A stretch of 8,735 bases of DNA from Myxococcales bacterium. Lineage in GTDB: Bacteria > Myxococcota > Myxococcia > Myxococcales > Anaeromyxobacteraceae. The position numbers and the translations under genes are program-made. Each line of letters begins with the position of its first letter. The first letter of the stretch is position 1. The DNA is taken from positions 1-8,735 of the forward strand of contig JAJXSQ010000071.1 in assembly GCA_021784495.1 (NCBI GenBank). Reading direction: 5' to 3'. Of this stretch, positions 5,460 through 8,735 are shown in pieces. The notes below the pieces were generated by a model. It had not been told where the DNA came from, did not search any database, and worked only from the letters and a program-made list of their open reading frames with translations.

Positions 5460-8400
5460 ATGACGATCCCCTTCCGCCGGGTGATGGCCGCGAACCGCGG
5501 CGAGATCGCCATCCGCATCTTCCGCGCCTGCACCGAGCTGGGCATCCAGACCATCGCCATCTACTCGGAGGAGGACCGGCTCTCGCTCCACCGCTACAAG
5601 GCGGACGAGGCCTACCTGATCGGGCGCGGGAAGAAGCCGATCGACGCCTACCTCGGGGTGGAGGAGATCGTCGCCCTGGCGAAGCGGCTGGAGGTGGACG
5701 CCATCCACCCGGGGTACGGCTTCCTCTCGGAGAACGCCGACTTCGCGGAGGCCTGCGAGCGGGCCGGCATCGTCTTCATCGGGCCGACCGCCGAGATGCA
5801 GCGCCGGCTCGGGGACAAGGTCGCCGGCCGGAAGGCCGCCATCGCCGCCGGGGTGCCGGTCGTCCCGGGCACCGCCGAGCCGGTGCTCCACGACGAGGAG
5901 GCGCTGGTCTTCGCCCGCCAGGCGGGCTACCCGATCATCGTGAAGGCGGCCGGCGGCGGCGGCGGCCGGGGCATGCGGGTGGCGCGGAACCAGCGCGAGC
6001 TCCTCGAGGGGCTGACGAGCGCCCGCAGCGAGGCCCAGGCCGCCTTCGGCAACCCGGCGGTCTTCCTCGAGCGGTACATCGAGCGGCCGAAGCACATCGA
6101 GGTGCAGGTGCTGGGCGACCAGCACGGCAACCTGGTCCACCTCTACGAGCGCGACTGCTCGATCCAGCGCCGCCACCAGAAGGTGGTCGAGTTCGCGCCC
6201 TCGCTGGCCATCACCGAGGCGCAGCGGCAGGCCATCTGCGCCGACGCCCTGGCCATCGCCCGCTCGGTCGGCTACCGGAACGCCGGGACCTGGGAGTTCC
6301 TCCTCGACCAGGACGGCCGCCACTACTTCATCGAGGTGAACCCGCGCATCCAGGTGGAGCACACGGTCACCGAGATGATCACCGGGCGCAACCTGGTGCA
6401 GGCGCAGATCCTGGTCGCCCAGGGGGCGCGGCTGTCCGATCCGGAGATCGGGATCGCCGGGCAGGCCGACGTCCAGATGCGCGGGTTCGCGATCCAGTGC
6501 CGGATCACCACCGAGGACGCCCAGAACGGCTTCGCGCCCGACTACGGCGTGCTGAAGGCCTACCGGAGCCCCGGCGGCGCCGGGGTCCGGCTCGACGCCG
6601 GGTCGGCCTTCGGCGGGGCGGTCATCACCCCGCACTACGACTCGCTCCTGGTGAAGGTGTCGACCTGGGGGCTCCGCTTCGACGCCGCGGCCCACGTGAT
6701 GAGCCGGTCGCTGGCCGAGTTCCGCATCCGCGGGGTGAAGACGAACATCCCCTTCCTCGAGAACGTGATGCGCCACCCCGTCTTCCTCGCGGGGCGGTGC
6801 GACACCTCGTTCATCGAGGCCCACCCCGAGCTGCTCCAGGTGCCGCAGAAGAAGGACCGCGGCACGAAGCTCCTCCGGTTCCTCGGCGAGGTGACGGTGA
6901 ACGGGTCGCCCGGGGTGACGCGGCCGCTCCGCGCCTCCGAGCTCCGCCCGGCGCGCCAGCCGTCGGTGGACCTGCTGCGCCCCCCGCCGCCGGGGACGAA
7001 GCAGATCCTCGACGCGCGCGGCCCGGAGGGGCTCGCGCGCTGGGTCGGGGAGCAGAAGCGGCTCCTCTTCACCGACACCACGATGCGCGACGCCCACCAG
7101 TCGCTGCTCGCCACCCGGGTGCGCAGCCACGACATCCTGGCCGTCGCGCCGGCGACCGCCCGGCTCGCCGCCGGGCTCTTCAGCCTCGAGTGCTGGGGGG
7201 GCGCGACCTTCGACGTGTCGATGCGCTTCCTGCGGGAGGACCCGTGGCAGCGGCTGCACGAGCTCCGCCGGGCGGTGCCGAACGTCCTGCTCCAGATGCT
7301 GCTCCGGGGCTCGAACGCGGTCGGCTACACGAACTACCCGGACAACGTCGTGGAGCGCTTCGTCCACGAGGCGGCGACGAGCGGCGTGGACGTCTTCCGG
7401 GTCTTCGACTCCCTCAACTGGACCACGGGGATGCGGGTCGCCTGCGAGGCGGTCCGCAAGGAGGGGAAGGTCCTCGAGGCCGCCCTCTGCTACACCGGCG
7501 ACATCGGCGACCCGACGCGGACGAAGTACCCCCTCGGCTACTACCTGAAGCTGGCCAAGGAGCTGGAGCGGATGGGGGCCCACATGCTGGCCATCAAGGA
7601 CATGGCCGGCCTGCTCAAGCCCTTCGCCGCCACCGCGCTGATCCAGGCGCTCAAGCAGGAGGTCGGGATCCCCATCCACCTCCACACCCACGACACCTCC
7701 GGGGTCGCCGCCGCGACGCTCATCGAGGCGGCGCGCGCCGGGGTGGACGTGGTCGACGCCGCGCTCTCCTCGCTCTCCGGCCTCACCGCCCAGCCGAACC
7801 TCAACTCCCTGGTCGCGGTGCTGGCGGGGAGCGCCTGGGACCCGGCGCTCGACCAGGACGGCCTCCAGCAGCTCGCCAACTACTGGGAGGGGGTGCGCGA
7901 GTGGTACGCGCCCTTCGAGTCGGGGCTGAAGAGCGGCACCGCCGAGGTCTACCGCCACGAGATCCCCGGCGGCCAGTACTCCAACTACAAGCCGCAGGTG
8001 GCCGGGCTCGGCCTCCTCGACCGGTGGGAGGAGTGCAAGGAGATGTACCGCAAGGTGAACCTCCTCTTCGGCGACCTCGTCAAGGTCACCCCGTCGTCGA
8101 AGGTGGTGGGCGACATGGCCATGTTCCTGGTGAAGAACGACCTCGAGCCCGAGGACCTGTTCACCGAGAAGGGGCGGGACCTCGCCTTCCCGGAGTCGGT
8201 CGTCGGCCTGGCCCGCGGCATGCTCGGCCAGCCCTACGGCGGCTTCCCCGAGCGGCTCCGGGAGATCATCCTGAAGGGGGCCGAGCCGATCACCCGGCGC
8301 CCGGGCGAGCTCCTCGAGCCGGCGGACCTCGAGGCCGAGCGGCGGCGCGCCGCGGAGCGGACCGGCCAGCCGGTGGACGACAAGGCGCTCGTCTCCTGGC

Positions 8401-8735
8401 TGCTCTACCCGAACGTCTTCCCCGAGTTCGCGCGCCACCGGGAGGACTACTCGGACACCTCGGTGATCCCCACCCCGGTCTTCTTCTACGGCCTCGAGCC
8501 GGGGCAGGAGACCAGCCTGGAGATCGAGCCCGGGAAGACGCTCATCGTGAAGCTGGTCACCGTCGGCAAGCTGCAGTCCGACGGCACGCGCGAGCTCTAC
8601 TTCGAGCTGAACGGGGAGGGGCGGAACGTCACCATCCGCGACCAGGCGGCGGCCGCCGGGGCCACGGCGCGGCTCAAGGCCGACCGGGGCAACCCCCTCC
8701 ACGTCGGCGCGCCGATGCCCGGCAAGGTCGTGAAG
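5460..8735 (+). CDS. pyc: Pyruvate carboxylase (3' end beyond window)
   Basis: ATG 5460 has GGAG 5 bases upstream, and the frame stays open for 1,092 codons to the window edge; full-length enzymes are about 1,150 residues, so roughly 60 are missing. It carboxylates pyruvate to oxaloacetate with ATP and bicarbonate, an anaplerotic step in the cytoplasm. Biotin carboxylase (~1-455): HPGYGFLSEN from 83, glycine loop KAAGGGGGRGM 162-172, Cys233, FIEVNPRIQVEHT with Glu292 and Arg296. A linker/allosteric segment follows (~460-530). Carboxyltransferase (~535-820): FTDTTMRDAHQS 537-548, the lysine that becomes carboxylated at 713 (IKDMAG), and metal-binding His742 and His744 (HLHTH). The conserved carboxylase domain (~820-1020) includes TPSSKVVGD from Thr877. 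The biotin-carrier domain begins with GAPMPGKVVK at 1083-1092; the biotinylated lysine would lie about 35 residues beyond. The order BC-CT-BCCP in one chain identifies the single-polypeptide enzyme rather than split PycA/PycB or oxaloacetate decarboxylase. No frame disruption is seen. Confidence 0.96.
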   Translation, partial: MTIPFRRVMAANRGEIAIRIFRACTELGIQTIAIYSEEDRLSLHRYKADEAYLIGRGKKPIDAYLGVEEIVALAKRLEVDAIHPGYGFLSENADFAEACERAGIVFIGPTAEMQRRLGDKVAGRKAAIAAGVPVVPGTAEPVLHDEEALVFARQAGYPIIVKAAGGGGGRGMRVARNQRELLEGLTSARSEAQAAFGNPAVFLERYIERPKHIEVQVLGDQHGNLVHLYERDCSIQRRHQKVVEFAPSLAITEAQRQAICADALAIARSVGYRNAGTWEFLLDQDGRHYFIEVNPRIQVEHTVTEMITGRNLVQAQILVAQGARLSDPEIGIAGQADVQMRGFAIQCRITTEDAQNGFAPDYGVLKAYRSPGGAGVRLDAGSAFGGAVITPHYDSLLVKVSTWGLRFDAAAHVMSRSLAEFRIRGVKTNIPFLENVMRHPVFLAGRCDTSFIEAHPELLQVPQKKDRGTKLLRFLGEVTVNGSPGVTRPLRASELRPARQPSVDLLRPPPPGTKQILDARGPEGLARWVGEQKRLLFTDTTMRDAHQSLLATRVRSHDILAVAPATARLAAGLFSLECWGGATFDVSMRFLREDPWQRLHELRRAVPNVLLQMLLRGSNAVGYTNYPDNVVERFVHEAATSGVDVFRVFDSLNWTTGMRVACEAVRKEGKVLEAALCYTGDIGDPTRTKYPLGYYLKLAKELERMGAHMLAIKDMAGLLKPFAATALIQALKQEVGIPIHLHTHDTSGVAAATLIEAARAGVDVVDAALSSLSGLTAQPNLNSLVAVLAGSAWDPALDQDGLQQLANYWEGVREWYAPFESGLKSGTAEVYRHEIPGGQYSNYKPQVAGLGLLDRWEECKEMYRKVNLLFGDLVKVTPSSKVVGDMAMFLVKNDLEPEDLFTEKGRDLAFPESVVGLARGMLGQPYGGFPERLREIILKGAEPITRRPGELLEPADLEAERRRAAERTGQPVDDKALVSWLLYPNVFPEFARHREDYSDTSVIPTPVFFYGLEPGQETSLEIEPGKTLIVKLVTVGKLQSDGTRELYFELNGEGRNVTIRDQAAAAGATARLKADRGNPLHVGAPMPGKVVK

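Noticed and set aside
5067..8702. A 1,211-codon minus-strand frame opposite pyruvate carboxylase
   Set aside because: It is antisense to an unambiguous pyc gene and its translation is rich in Leu, Val, Arg and Gly with no recognisable family. That its length equals the oxidoreductase (1,211 residues) is coincidence.

Overview
This 8.7 kb window is very GC-rich (clearly above 70%) with dense coding. The gene set suggests a Myxococcota (deltaproteobacterial) chromosome: an AgmX/PglI-type C-terminal domain, single-domain hemerythrins, a large DUF3683 flavin/iron-sulfur oxidoreductase and a pyruvate carboxylase. An Anaeromyxobacter-like organism is my best guess, from composition and gene content only. 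I see no mobile element, CRISPR array, tRNA or rRNA.

Layout. (1) Positions 1-411, + strand: the 3' end of a protein ending in a TonB-like AgmX/PglI domain. (2) Positions 430-4065, - strand: a 1,211-residue multidomain redox enzyme (DUF3683, an FAD-binding oxidase module, two [4Fe-4S] motifs and two CCG cysteine-rich domains), convergent with gene 1 across 18 bp. (3) Positions 4066-4354: a divergent intergenic region. (4) Positions 4355-4759 and 4873-5289, + strand: two adjacent bacteriohemerythrin genes. Both use GTG starts with strong ribosome binding sites, and both keep all seven di-iron ligands at identical residue numbers. (5) Positions 5290-5459: a 170 bp gap with a short inverted repeat. 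(6) Position 5460 to the window end, + strand: pyruvate carboxylase, cut off just inside its biotin-carrier domain.

How they may work together (inference). The large flavoprotein looks like a fused GlcD/GlcF- or D-lactate-dehydrogenase-like enzyme that would oxidise a 2-hydroxy acid and pass electrons through Fe-S/CCG centres. The hemerythrins bind O2 and could buffer or deliver it near oxygen-sensitive iron-sulfur proteins. Pyruvate carboxylase feeds oxaloacetate into the TCA cycle and would use pyruvate if the flavoprotein's substrate is lactate. Nothing in the sequence proves that these genes are co-regulated.

Novelty. I do not see a convincing previously undescribed system. The most interesting items are the tandem hemerythrins divergent from the uncharacterised DUF3683 enzyme, and a few short repeats in the control regions.
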